A program made the translations under genes and the position numbers. Below, in pieces: positions 21,756-32,712 of a stretch of DNA of 64,000 nt. The stretch covers positions 15,638,612 to 15,702,611 of the forward strand of contig NC_092094.1 in NCBI RefSeq assembly GCF_045679555.1. Reading direction: 5' to 3'. The stretch's first letter is position 1, and each line of letters opens with the position of its first letter. Source of the DNA: Salvelinus alpinus. Taxonomy: Eukaryota > Chordata > Actinopteri > Salmoniformes > Salmonidae. The notes beneath the pieces were generated by a model. It had not been told where the DNA came from. It saw only the letters and a list, made by a program, of their open reading frames with translations, and made no database searches.

Positions 21756-24700
21756 CCGGCGCCGAAAAGAGATGGCCGCCTCGCTTCGCGTTCCTTGGAA
21801 AATATGCAGTATTTTGTTTTTTTACGTGTTATTTCTTACATCGGTACCCCAGGTAATCTTAGGTTTCATTACATACAGTCGGGAGGAACTACTGAATATA
21901 CGATTAACGTCAACTCATCATCGTTCCTACCAGGAATATGACTTTCCCGAAACGGATCCAGTGTTTTGCCTTCCACCCAATACAATGGATCTGATCCCAG
22001 CCGGCGACCCTGTGCGACGCCGAAAAAGGGGCAAACGAGGCGGTCTCGTGGTCAGGCTTCGGAGACGGGCACATCGCGCTCCACTCCCTAGCATACTACT
22101 CGCCAATGTCCAGTCTCTTGACAACAAGGTTGATGAAATCCGAGCACGGGTAGCATTCCAGAGAGACATCAGGGATTGCAACGTGCTCTGCTTCACGGAA
22201 ACATGGCTAACTCAAGGGACGCTAACGGAGTCGGTGCAGCCAGCTGGTTTCTTCATGCATCGCGCCGACAGAAACAAACATCTTTCCGGTAAGAAGAGGG
22301 GCGGGGGGGTATGCCTTATGATTAACGAGAAGTGGTGTGATCATCATAACAACACACAGGAACTCAAGTCATTCTGTTCACCTGATCTAGAACTCCTCAC
22401 AATCAAATGTCGACCGCATTATCTACCAAGGGAATTCTCTTCAATCATAATCACAGCCGTATATATTCCCCCCCAAGCAGACACATCGATGGCCCTGAAC
22501 GAACTTTATCTGACTCTTTGTAAACTGGAAACCACACACCCTGAGGCTGCATTCATCGTAGCTGGGGATTTTAACAAGGCTAATCTAAAAACAAAACTCC
22601 CTAAATTCTATCAGCATATCGATTGTGCTACCAGGGCTGGAAAAACCCTAGACCATTGTTATACTAATTTCCGCGACGCATATAAGGCCCTCCCCCGCCC
22701 CCCTTTCGGAAAAGCTGACCACGACTCCATTTTGTTGATTCCAGCCTACAAACAGAAACTCAAACAACAGGCTCCCGCGCTCAGGTCTGTTCAACGCTGG
22801 TCCGACCAATCTGAATCCACGCTTCAAGACTGCTTCGATCACGCGGATTGGAATATGTTCCGCATCGCGTCCAACAACAATATTGACGAATATGCTGATT
22901 CGGTGAGCGAGTTCATTAGGAAGTGCATTGACGATGTCGTACCCACAGCAACGATTAAAACATTCCCAAACCAGAAACCGTGGATTGACGGCAGCATTCG
23001 CGTGAAACTGAAAGCGCGAACCACTGCTTTTAACCAGGGCAAGGTGACCGGAAGCATGACCGAATACAAACAGTGTAGCTATTCTCTCCGCAAGGCAATC
23101 AAACAGGCTAAGTCCCAGTACAGAGACAAAATCGAGTCGCAATTCAACAGCTCAGACACAAGAGGTATGTGGCAGGGTCTACAGTCAATCACGGATTACA
23201 AAAAGAAAACCAGCCCCGTCGCGGACCAGGATGTCTTGCTCCCAGACAGGCTAAACAACTTTTTTGCCCGCTTTGAGGACAATACAGTGCCACTGACACG
23301 GCCCCCTACCAAAACCTGCGGGCTCTCCTTCACTGCAGCCGAGGTGAGTAAAACATTTAAACGTGTTAACCCTCGCAAGGCTGCAGGCCCAGACGGCATT
23401 CCCAGCCGCGTCCTCAGAGCATGCGCAGACCAGCTGGCTGGTGTGTTTACGGACATATTCAATCAATCCTTATCCCAGTCTGCTGTTCCCACATGCTTCA
23501 AGAGGGCCACCATTGTTCCTGTTCCCAAGAAAGCTAAGGTAACTGAGCTAAATGACTACCGCCCCGTAGCACTCACTTCCGTCATCATGAAGTGCTTTGA
23601 GAGACTAGTCAAGGACCATATCACCTCCACCCTACCGGACACCCTAGACCCACTCCAATTTGCTTACCGACCCAATAGGTCCACAGACGACGCAATCGCA
23701 ACCACACTGCACACTGCCCTAACCCATCTGGACAAGAGGAATACCCATGTGAGAATGCTGTTCATCGATTACAGCTCAGCATTTAACACCATAGTACCCT
23801 CCAAACTCGTCATCAAGCTCGAGACCCTGGGTCTCGACCCCGCCCTGTGCAACTGGGTCCTGGACTTCCTGACGGGCCGCCCCCAGGTGGTGAGGGTAGG
23901 TAACAACATCTCCACCCCGCTGATCCTCAACACTGGGGCCCCACAAGGGTGCGTTCTGAGCCCTCTCCTGTACTCCCTGTTCACCCACGACTGCGTGGCC
24001 ATGCACGCCTCCAACTCAATCATCAAGTTTGCGGATGACACTACAGTGGTAGGCTTGATTACCAACAACGACGAGACGGCCTACAGGGAGGAGGTGAGGG
24101 CCCTCGGAGTGTGGTGTCAGGAAAATAACCTCACACTCAACGTCAACAAAACAAAGGAGATGATTGTGGACTTCAGGAAACAGCAGAGGGAGCACCCCCC
24201 TATCCACATCGACGGGTCAGTAGTGGAGAAGGTGGAAAGTTTTAAGTTCCTCGGTGTACACATCACGGACAAACTGAATTGGTCCACCCACACAGACAGC
24301 GTTGTGAAGAAGGCGCAGCAGCGCCTCTTCAACCTCAGGAGGCTGAAGAAATTCGGCTTGTCACCAAAAGCACTCACAAACTTCTACAGATGCACAATCG
24401 AGAGCATCCTGTCGGGCTGTATCACCGCCTGGTACGGCAACTGCTCCGCCCACAACCGTAAGGCTCTCCAGAGGGTAGTGAGGTCTGCAGAACGCATCAC
24501 CGGGGGCAAACTACCTGCCCTCCAGGACACCTACACCACCCGATGTCACAGGAAGGCCATAAAGATCATCAAGGACAACAACCACCCAAGCCACTGCCTG
24601 TTCACCCCGCTATCATCCAGAAGGCGAGGTCAGTACAGGTGCATCAAAGCAGGGACCGAGAGACTGAAAAACAGCTTCTATCTCAAGGCCATCAGACTGT

Positions 24701-25255
24701 TAAACAGCCACCACTAACATTTAGCGGCCGCTGCCAACATACCGACTCAACTCCAGCCACTTTAAAAATGGGAATTGATGGAAATTATGTAAAAATGTAC
24801 CACTAGCCACTTTAAACAATGCCACTTAATATAATGTTTACATACCCTACATTACCCATCTCATATGTATATACTGTACTCTATATCATCTACTGCATCT
24901 TGCCATCTTTATGTAATACATGTACCACTAGCCACTTTAAACTATGCCACTTTATGTTTACATACCCTACAGTACTCATCTCATATGTATATACCGTACT
25001 CTATACCATCTACTGCATCTGCCATGCCGTTCTGTACCACCACTCATTCATATATCTTTATGTACATATTCTTTATCCCTTTACACTTGTGTGTGTGTGT
25101 AAGGTAGTAGTTGTGGAATTGTTAGGTTAGATTACTTGTTGGTTATTACTGCATTGTCGGAACTAGAAGCACAAGCATTTCGCTACACTCGCATTAACAT
25201 CTGCTAACCATGTGTATGTGACTAATAAAATTTGATTTGATTTGATTTGATTTGA
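21756..25255 (+). mobile_element. Full-length young LINE, copy 1 (Rex1/L2/CR1-like clade)
   Basis: It starts CCGGCGCCGAAAAGAGATGG and ends in AATAAAATTTGATTTGATTT pentanucleotide repeats, about 3.5 kb. Copy 2 at 28321-31815 begins and ends at the same points, so both look complete. One long ORF is present (21772-24717). About 530 bp of 3' UTR follow, with repeated GCCACTTTAAAC units. Confidence 0.9.
21772..24717 (+). CDS. LINE ORF: endonuclease-reverse transcriptase, intact, 981 aa
   Basis: Encodes the protein that nicks target DNA and copies the element RNA into the genome. Residues about 105-330 are an apurinic-type endonuclease: ANVQSLDNK, FTETWL, AGDFNKAN near 264, TLDHCY, and ADHDSI near 314, where most relatives have SDH. 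Residues about 500-780 are reverse transcriptase: YRPNRSTDDAI, DYSSAFNTI near 665, GAPQGCVLSPLLY near 721 and FADDTTVV near 752. The start is in good context (GAGATGGCC). A hydrophobic stretch follows the start (residues 8-35). No separate ORF1 is seen. There is no stop or frameshift, so the copy could still be active. Confidence 0.92.
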   Translation: MAASLRVPWKICSILFFYVLFLTSVPQVILGFITYSREELLNIRLTSTHHRSYQEYDFPETDPVFCLPPNTMDLIPAGDPVRRRKRGKRGGLVVRLRRRAHRAPLPSILLANVQSLDNKVDEIRARVAFQRDIRDCNVLCFTETWLTQGTLTESVQPAGFFMHRADRNKHLSGKKRGGGVCLMINEKWCDHHNNTQELKSFCSPDLELLTIKCRPHYLPREFSSIIITAVYIPPQADTSMALNELYLTLCKLETTHPEAAFIVAGDFNKANLKTKLPKFYQHIDCATRAGKTLDHCYTNFRDAYKALPRPPFGKADHDSILLIPAYKQKLKQQAPALRSVQRWSDQSESTLQDCFDHADWNMFRIASNNNIDEYADSVSEFIRKCIDDVVPTATIKTFPNQKPWIDGSIRVKLKARTTAFNQGKVTGSMTEYKQCSYSLRKAIKQAKSQYRDKIESQFNSSDTRGMWQGLQSITDYKKKTSPVADQDVLLPDRLNNFFARFEDNTVPLTRPPTKTCGLSFTAAEVSKTFKRVNPRKAAGPDGIPSRVLRACADQLAGVFTDIFNQSLSQSAVPTCFKRATIVPVPKKAKVTELNDYRPVALTSVIMKCFERLVKDHITSTLPDTLDPLQFAYRPNRSTDDAIATTLHTALTHLDKRNTHVRMLFIDYSSAFNTIVPSKLVIKLETLGLDPALCNWVLDFLTGRPQVVRVGNNISTPLILNTGAPQGCVLSPLLYSLFTHDCVAMHASNSIIKFADDTTVVGLITNNDETAYREEVRALGVWCQENNLTLNVNKTKEMIVDFRKQQREHPPIHIDGSVVEKVESFKFLGVHITDKLNWSTHTDSVVKKAQQRLFNLRRLKKFGLSPKALTNFYRCTIESILSGCITAWYGNCSAHNRKALQRVVRSAERITGGKLPALQDTYTTRCHRKAIKIIKDNNHPSHCLFTPLSSRRRGQYRCIKAGTERLKNSFYLKAIRLLNSHH

Positions 25256-25395
25256 GAAGTCAAAGAAACTAGACATTATTGTGGCTGCAGCAGAAAAGTT
25301 TTTGGGACTCAAGGATTTTACAACAGAAGACTTGCAAGTGGTAATGGTGCCGGAAGACCCGCACTCCCAGGTTCCCCTTGAGCCTGTGTAGGGAT

Positions 25396-25473
25396 CAGAT
25401 CTTTAATTTTTTATTTTTTTTTAACAGAAGAGCTGTTTGATTTAAAACAAAAAAATAATATATATATACACTA
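25396..25473. repeat. AT-rich spacer with short (AT)n run
   Basis: A T-rich stretch and ATATATATA run lie between the older LINE remnant and the next Tc1 terminus. Confidence 0.5.
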
Positions 25474-27316
25474 CCGTTCAAAAGTTTGGGCACATTTTTT
25501 GTCCATTAAAATAACATAAAATTGATAAAAAATACAGTATTGACATTGTTAATGTTGTAAATGACTATTGTAGCTGGGAACGGCTGATTTTTAATGGGAT
25601 ATCTACATAGGCGTACAGAGGCCCATTATCAGAAACCATCACTCCTGCGTTCCAATGGCACGTTGTGTTAGCTAATCCAAGTTTATCATTTTAAAAGGCT
25701 AATTGATCAGTAGAAAACCCTTTTGCAATTATGTTAGCACAGCTGAAAACTTTTGTGCTGATTAAAGAAGCAATAAAACTGGTCTTCTTTAGACTAGTTG
25801 AGTATCTGGAGTATCAGCATTTGTGGGTTCGATTACAGGCTCAAAATGACCAGAAACAAATAACTTTCTTCTGAAACTCGACAGTCTATTCTTGTTCTGA
25901 GAAATGAAGGCTATTCCATGCTAGAAATTGCGAAGAAACTGAAGATCTCGTACAACGCTGTGTGCTACTCCCTTCACAGAACAGCGCAAACTGGCTCTAA
26001 CCAGAATAGAAAGAGGAGTGGGAGGCCCAGGTGTACAACTGAGCAAGAGGACAAGTACATTAATCTGCTAAATTGTAATTACTTTGCTACTATGGCCTAT
26101 TTATTGCCTTACCTCCTCATGCAATTTACACACACTGTATATAGACTTTCTTTTTTTTCTATTGTGTTATTGACTGTACGCTTGTTTATTCCAACTCTGT
26201 GTTGTTGTTTCTGTCGCACTGCTTTGCTTTATCTTGGCCAGGTCGCAGTTGTAAATGAGAACTTGTTCTCAACTAGCTTACCTGGTTAAATAAAGGTGAA
26301 ATATATATATATATTTTTAAATTAGGGTGTCTAGTTTGAGAAACAGACACCTCACAAGTCCTCAACTGGCAGCTTCATTAAATAGTACCTGCAAAACACC
26401 AGTCTCAACGTCAACAGTGAAGAGGCGACTCCGGAATGAAAGTTTCTTCAAGTTCAGTCGCAAAAACCATCAAGCGCTAGAGTTACCAGCCTCAGAAATT
26501 TCAGCCCAAATAAATGCTTCACAGAGTTCAAGTAACAGACACAGAAGAGACTTGCTTGGACCAAGAAACACGAGCAATAGACATTAGACCGGTGGAAATC
26601 TGTCCTTTCGTCTGATTTGGTTCCAACCGCTGTGTCTTTTTGAGACACAGAGTCAGTGAACGGGTGATCTCTGCATGTGTGGTTCCAACCGTGAAGCATG
26701 GAGGAGGAGGTGTGATGGGTGCTTTTCTGGTGACACTGTCAGGGATGTATTTAGAATTCAAGGCACAGTTAACCAGCATGACTACCACAGCATTCTGCAG
26801 CGATACGCCATCCCATCTGGTTTGTGCTTAGTGGGACTATCATTTGTTTTTCAACAGGACAATGACCCAAAACACACCTCCAGGCTGTGTAAGGGCTATT
26901 TGACCAAGAAGGAGAGTGATGGAGTGCTGCATCAGATGACTTGGTCTCCGCAATCACCCGATCTCTACCCAATTGAGATGGTTAGGGATGAGTTGGACCG
27001 CAGAGTGAAGGAAAAGCAGCCAACAAGTGCTCAGCATATGTGGGAACTCCTTCAATATTGTTGGAAAAGCATTCCAGGTGAAGCTGGTTGAGAGAATGCC
27101 AAAAGTGTGCAAAGCTGTCATCAAGGCAAATGTTGGCTACATTGAAGAAACATATTTTGATTTGTTTAACACTTTTTTGGTTACTACATGATTCCATATG
27201 TGTTATTTCATAGTGTTGATGTCTTCCCTATTATTCTACAATGTAGAAAATAGTAAAAATAATGAAAAGCCCTTGAATGAGTAGGTGTGTCCAAAGTTTT
27301 GACTGCTATTGTATAA
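25474..27316 (+). mobile_element. Mosaic Tc1-like element built from two families
   Basis: The left end ACTACCGTTCAAAAGTTTGG and the chain LVLRNEGYSMLEIAKKLKI...VSTSTVKRRLR belong to one Tc1 family. From about 26438 the sequence matches a second family, also found at 54045-55518, and ends in GAGTAGGTGTGTCCAAAGTT. The catalytic half (FVFQQDNDPKHTSRL, PQSPDLYPIEMV) is on the + strand at 26675-27091 with the second aspartate and the glutamate present. The first aspartate region is damaged. A further retroposon (26062-26324) interrupts it. Confidence 0.75.
26062..26324 (+). repeat. Retroposon 3' fragment nested in the Tc1 element
   Basis: The block TTGTAAATGAGAACTTGTTC...CCTGGTTAAATAAAGGTGAA is a common salmonid SINE/LINE 3' tail, ending in AT-rich sequence. 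The Tc1 reading frame resumes immediately after it. Confidence 0.7.
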
Positions 27317-27424
27317 TTTTTGGGGGGGTCGTTTTTTAGTAGTTCAGTTTTTTTGGGGAATCCTGTTTCCATCCCGCCAAGTAGGTGGCAGGATGCACAT
27401 ACAATTGTGTAATTGCCATTATAA

Positions 27425-27705
27425 ATTGGGTGGTTCGAGCCCTGAATGCTGATTGGCTGACAGCCGTTGTATATCAGACCGTATACCACGGATATGACAA
27501 AACATTTATTTTTACTGCTCTAATTACGTCGATGAGCAGTTTATAATAGCAATAAGGCACCTCCTGGGTTTGTGGTGTATGGCCAATATACCACGACTAA
27601 TGGCTGTATCCAGGCACTCTGCGTTGCGTCGTGCATAAAGAACAGCTCTTAGCTGTGGTATATTAGTCATATACCACACCCCTTCGTGCCTTATTGCTTA
27701 AATAT
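27425..27705. mobile_element. Palindromic MITE-like element
   Basis: Complementary blocks lie at the two sides: CGTTGTATATCAGACCGTATACCACGG at the left and GTGGTATATTAGTCATATACCAC at the right, both flanked by ATTATTGCTTA/TAGCAATAAGGC-like sequence. No coding capacity. A widespread salmonid repeat by appearance. Confidence 0.6.
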
Positions 27706-28320
27706 ACCATAGAAGAAGAGGAGGAGCACCGAGAAAACCCATGCCAATAGGACCTACACCCAGACCACAGCATCACCAGCCACACCCCAACCAGCTAAGA
27801 TCACCCCAAGCAAACCCTGGCCACACTCTATATAGGCCCCCCCATATTAGACCTATGCACCTTCTGCCCACCTCATGCCCCCCGCCCCTGCGGCAAGGGC
27901 CTCAACATGACAGTAGGAGATATGCCCAGGCCGTGAGCAGAGCAACAGGCACCAAGCCCCATCCAGCGACCTAAGAGGTATGTATCAAATGCTCAACATG
28001 CTCTGCTCACACCTACTGTGATGGTCCGAGCCTAAACCACACAAAAACAACACTAGACACTTTGGAACACAAAGCTTTTACTATCTCATCCTGAAATATA
28101 CAAGGTCTGAGGTCATCTGCCTTTGGTCTAAAGAGCAGGAACCCAGACTTCATCAAAGAAATTGGAAAAACAGACATTGTCATCCTACAAGAAACATGGT
28201 ATAAAGGAGACGGACCCACTGGTTTCCCTCTAGGTTACAGAGAGCTGGTAGTCCCATCCACCAAACTACCAGGTTTGAAACAAGGAAGAGACTCAGGGAG
28301 TATTCTAACTTGTACAGCTT

Positions 28321-31300
28321 CCGGCGCCGAAAAGAGATGGCCGCCTCGCTTCGCGTTCCTTGGAAAATATGCAGTATTTTGTTTTTTTACGTGTTATTTC
28401 TTACATCGGTACCCCAGGTAATCTTAGGTTTCATTACATACAGTCGGGAGGAACTACTGAATATACGATTAACGTCAACTCATCATCGTTCCTACCAGGA
28501 ATATGACTTTCCCGAAACGGATCCAGTGTTTTGCCTTCCACCCAATACAATGGATCTGATCCCAGCCGGCGACCCTGTGCGACGCCGAAAAAGGGGAAAA
28601 CGAGGCGGTCTCGTGGTCAGGCTTCGGAGACGGGCACATCGCGCTCCACTCCCTAGCATACTACTCGCCAATGTCCAGTCTCTTGACAATAAGGTTGATG
28701 AAATCCGAGCACGGGTAGCATTCCAGAGAGACATCAGGGATTGCAACGTGCTCTGCTTCACGGAAACATGGCTAACTCAAGGGACGCTAACGGAGTCGGT
28801 GCAGCCAGCTGGTTTCTTCATGCATCGCGCCGACAGAAACAAACATCTTTCCGGTAAGAAGAGGGGCGGGGGGGTATGCCTTATGATTAACGAGAAGTGG
28901 TGTGATCATCATAACAACACACAGGAACTCAAGTCATTCTGTTCACCTGATCTAGAACTCCTCACAATCAAATGTCGACCGCATTATCTACCAAGGGAAT
29001 TCTCTTCAATCATAATCACAGCCGTATATATTCCCCCCCAAGCAGACACATCGATGGCCCTGAACGAACTTTATCTGACTCTTTGTAAACTGGAAACCAC
29101 ACACCCTGAGGCTGCATTCATCGTAGCTGGGGATTTTAACAAGGCTAATCTAAAAACAAAACTCCCTAAATTCTATCAGCATATCGATTGTGCTACCAGG
29201 GCTGGAAAAACACTAGACCATTGTTATACTAATTTCCGCGACGCTTATAAGGCCCTCCCCCGCCCCCCTTTCGGAAAAGCTGACCACGACTCCATTTTGT
29301 TGATTCCAGCCTACAAACAGAAACTCAAACAACAAGCTCCCGCGCTCAGGTCTGTTCAACGCTGGTCCGACCAATCTGAATCCACGCTTCAAGACTGCTT
29401 CGATCACGCGGATTGGAATATGTTCCGCATCGCGTCCAACAACAATATTGACGAATATGCTGATTCGGTGAGCGAGTTCATTAGGAAGTGCATTGACGAT
29501 GTCGTACCCACAGCAACGATAAAAACATTCCCAAACCAGAAACCGTGGATTGACGGCAGCATTCGCGTGAAACTGAAAGCGCGAACCACTGCTTTCAACC
29601 AGGGCAAGGTGACCGGAAGCATGACCGAATACAAACAGTGTAGCTATTCTCTCCGCAAGGCAATCAAACAGGCTAAGTCTCAGTACAGAGACAAAATCGA
29701 GTCGCAATTCAACAGCTCAGACACAAGAGGTATGTGGCAGGGTCTACAGTCAATCACGGATTACAAAAAGAAAACCAGCCCCGTCGCGGACCAGGATGTC
29801 TTGCTCCCAGACAGGCTAAACAACTTTTTTGCCCGCTTTGAGGACAATACAGTGCCACTGACACGGCCCCCTACCAAAACCTGCGGGCTCTCCTTCACTG
29901 CAGCCGAGGTGAGTAAAACATTTAAACGTGTTAACCCTCGCAAGGCTGCAGGCCCAGACGGCATTCCCAGCCGCGTCCTCAGAGCATGCGCAGACCAGCT
30001 GGCTGGTGTGTTTACGGACATATTCAATCAATCCTTATCCCAGTCTGCTGTTCCCACATGCTTCAAGAGGGCCACCATTGTTCCTGTTCCCAAGAAAGCT
30101 AAGGTAACTGAGCTAAACGACTACCGCCCCGTAGCACTCACTTCCGTCATCATGAAGTGCTTTGAGAGACTAGTCAAGGACCATATCACCTCCACCCTAC
30201 CGGACACCCTAGACCCACTCCAATTTGCTTACCGACCCAATAGGTCCACAGACGACGCAATCGCAACCACACTGCACACTGCCCTAACCCATCTGGACAA
30301 GAGGAATACCCATGTGAGAATGCTGTTCATCGATTACAGCTCAGCATTTAACACCATAGTACCCTCCAAACTCGTCATCAAGCTCGAGACCCTGGGTCTC
30401 GACCCCGCCCTGTGCAACTGGGTCCTGGACTTCCTGACGGGCCGCCCCCAGGTGGTGAGGGTAGGTAACAACATCTCCACCCCGCTGATCCTCAACACTG
30501 GGGCCCCACAAGGGTGCGTTCTGAGCCCTCTCCTGTACTCCCTGTTCACCCACGACTGCGTGGCCATGCACGCCTCCAACTCAATCATCAAGTTTGCGGA
30601 TGACACTACAGTGGTAGGCTTGATTACCAACAACGACGAGACGGCCTACAGGGAGGAGGTGAGGGCCCTCGGAGTGTGGTGTCAGGAAAATAACCTCACA
30701 CTCAACGTCAACAAAACAAAGGAGATGATTGTGGACTTCAGGAAACAGCAGAGGGAGCACCCCCCTATCCACATCGACGGGTCAGTAGTGGAGAAGGTGG
30801 AAAGTTTTAAGTTCCTCGGTGTACACATCACGGACAAACTGAATTGGTCCACCCACACAGACAGCGTTGTGAAGAAGGCGCAGCAGCGCCTCTTCAACCT
30901 CAGGAGGCTGAAGAAATTCGGCTTGTCACCAAAAGCACTCACAAACTTCTACAGATGCACAATCGAGAGCATCCTGTCGGGCTGTATCACCGCCTGGTAC
31001 GGCAACTGCTCCGCCCACAACCGTAAGGCTTTCCAGAGGGTAGTGAGGTCTGCAGAACGCATCACCGGGGGCAAACTACCTGCCCTCCAGGACACCTACA
31101 CCACCCGATGTCACAGGAAGGCCATAAAGATCATCAAGGACAACAACCACCCAAGCCACTGCCTGTTCACCCCGCTATCATCCAGAAGGCGAGGTCAGTA
31201 CAGGTGCATCAAAGCAGGGACCGAGAGACTGAAAAACAGCTTCTATCTCAAGGCCATCAGACTGTTAAACAGCCACCACTAACATTTAGCGGCCGCTGCC

Positions 31301-31815
31301 AACATACCGACTCAACTCCAGCCACTTTAAAAATGGGAATTGATGGAAATTATGTAAAAATGTACCACTAGCCACTTTAAACAATGCCACTTAATATAAT
31401 GTTTACATACCCTACATTACCCATCTCATATGTATATACTGTACTCTATATCATCTACTGCATCTTGCCATCTTTATGTAATACATGTACCACTAGCCAC
31501 TTTAAACTATGCCACTTTATGTTTACATACCCTACAGTACTCATCTCATATGTATATACCGTACTCTATACCATCTACTGCATCTGCCATGCCGTTCTGT
31601 ACCACCACTCATTCATATATCTTTATGTACATATTCTTTATCCCTTTACACTTGTGTGTGTGTGTAAGGTAGTAGTTGTGGAATTGTTAGGTTAGATTAC
31701 TTGTTGGTTATTACTGCATTGTCGGAACTAGAAGCACAAGCATTTCGCTACACTCGCATTAACATCTGCTAACCATGTGTATGTGACTAATAAAATTTGA
31801 TTTGATTTGATTTGA
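28321..31815 (+). mobile_element. Full-length young LINE, copy 2
   Basis: Same family, ends and orientation as 21756-25255, at a constant offset of 6,565 bp throughout. Inserted in the endonuclease region of the older LINE. Ends in TTTGATTTGATTTGATTTGA. Few differences from copy 1, for example C to T at 31031 (Leu to Phe) and C to A near 29211. Confidence 0.9.
28346..31282 (+). CDS. LINE ORF: endonuclease-reverse transcriptase, intact (second copy)
   Basis: Same product as at 21772-24717. By analogy the start is the ATG in GAGATGGCC at about 28337; the frame is also open upstream to 28310 (990 codons), but that lies in host LINE sequence and is not part of the element. All endonuclease and reverse transcriptase motifs listed for copy 1 are present, including FADDTT. 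One amino-acid change was noticed near the C-terminus (RKAFQRV here, RKALQRV in copy 1). Potentially competent. Confidence 0.9.
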   Translation, partial: SLRVPWKICSILFFYVLFLTSVPQVILGFITYSREELLNIRLTSTHHRSYQEYDFPETDPVFCLPPNTMDLIPAGDPVRRRKRGKRGGLVVRLRRRAHRAPLPSILLANVQSLDNKVDEIRARVAFQRDIRDCNVLCFTETWLTQGTLTESVQPAGFFMHRADRNKHLSGKKRGGGVCLMINEKWCDHHNNTQELKSFCSPDLELLTIKCRPHYLPREFSSIIITAVYIPPQADTSMALNELYLTLCKLETTHPEAAFIVAGDFNKANLKTKLPKFYQHIDCATRAGKTLDHCYTNFRDAYKALPRPPFGKADHDSILLIPAYKQKLKQQAPALRSVQRWSDQSESTLQDCFDHADWNMFRIASNNNIDEYADSVSEFIRKCIDDVVPTATIKTFPNQKPWIDGSIRVKLKARTTAFNQGKVTGSMTEYKQCSYSLRKAIKQAKSQYRDKIESQFNSSDTRGMWQGLQSITDYKKKTSPVADQDVLLPDRLNNFFARFEDNTVPLTRPPTKTCGLSFTAAEVSKTFKRVNPRKAAGPDGIPSRVLRACADQLAGVFTDIFNQSLSQSAVPTCFKRATIVPVPKKAKVTELNDYRPVALTSVIMKCFERLVKDHITSTLPDTLDPLQFAYRPNRSTDDAIATTLHTALTHLDKRNTHVRMLFIDYSSAFNTIVPSKLVIKLETLGLDPALCNWVLDFLTGRPQVVRVGNNISTPLILNTGAPQGCVLSPLLYSLFTHDCVAMHASNSIIKFADDTTVVGLITNNDETAYREEVRALGVWCQENNLTLNVNKTKEMIVDFRKQQREHPPIHIDGSVVEKVESFKFLGVHITDKLNWSTHTDSVVKKAQQRLFNLRRLKKFGLSPKALTNFYRCTIESILSGCITAWYGNCSAHNRKAFQRVVRSAERITGGKLPALQDTYTTRCHRKAIKIIKDNNHPSHCLFTPLSSRRRGQYRCIKAGTERLKNSFYLKAIRLLNSHH

Positions 31816-32139
31816 TATAGAGCAGACCTAACCCACTCTATTAAATTAGTCAAAACAGGAACATTTTACATCTGGCTAGAAATTAATAAGGAAATTACCT
31901 CAACAGAGAAAAATGTCCTCATATATGCTACCTATATCCCCCCAATAGAATCCCCATAGTTTAACAATGACAGCTTCACCATCCTACAATTTCCAGGCCC
32001 AGGGACATGTACTAGTCTGTGGCGACCTAAATGCCAGAACTGGACAAGAACCTGACACTTTCAGCACACAGGGTGACAAACACCTATCTGGAGTTGACAA
32101 CATTCCCTGCTCCATAATCCCCCCTAGACACAACTACGA

Positions 32140-32712
32140 CAACATCAAATCAAATGTATTTATAAAGCCCTTCTTACATCAGCTGATATCTCAAAGTGCT
32201 GTACAGAAACCCAGCCTAAAACCCCAAACAACAAGCAATGCAGGTGTAGAAGCACGGTGGTTAGGAAAAACACCCTAGAAAGGCCAGAACCTAGGAAGAA
32301 ACCTAGAGAGGAACCAGGCTATGAGGGGTGGCCAGTCCTCTTATGTCTGTGCCGGGTGGAGATTATAACAGAACATGGCCAAAATGTTCATAGATGACCA
32401 GCAGGGTCAAATAATAATAATCACAGTGGTTGTCGAGGGTGCAACAGGTCAGCACCTCAGGAGTAAATGTCAGTTGGCTTTTCATAGCCGATCATTAAGA
32501 GTATCTCTACTGCTCCTGCTGTCTCTAGAGAGTTGAAAACAGCAGGTCTGGGACAGGTAGCACGTCCGGGAAACAAGTCAGGGTTCCATAGCCGCAGGCA
32601 GAACAGCTGAAACTGGAGCAGCAGCACGGCCAGGTGGACTGGGGACAGCAAGGAGTCATCAGGCCAGGTAGTCCTGAGGCATGGTCCTTGGGCTCAGGTC
32701 CTCCGAGAGAAA
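32140..32712 (-). repeat. Interspersed repeat A, copy 2 (longest)
   Basis: The left edge is CATCAAATCAAATGTATTTA. That is the complement of an ATTTGATTTG tail like those of the young LINEs, which suggests a retroposon read on the minus strand. The body matches 6985-7371 and extends further right to CTCCGAGAGAAAGAAAGAGA. Confidence 0.78.

Larger units (their letters stand above)
20715..25400 (+). mobile_element. Older zinc-knuckle LINE ORF1 split by the intact LINE copy 1
   Basis: ORF1 pieces are 20815-21030, 21061-21276, and 21295-21729 with CKNCKGFGHVSSVC followed by a second knuckle-like CCNCGGDHDHE. A frame change near 21695 lets the chain run on as GFVAFIATVINCTA. After the LINE at 21756-25255 it resumes as KSKKLDIIVAAAEKFLGLKD to a stop at 25391. 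TCAAAGAA is found on both sides of the insertion (21747-21754 and 25260-25267), a likely target duplication. Confidence 0.75.

Noticed and set aside
23196..24377. Several minus-strand ORFs over the LINEs (also at 29761-30942)
   Set aside because: Antisense shadows of the intact LINE ORF; they repeat at the same offset.
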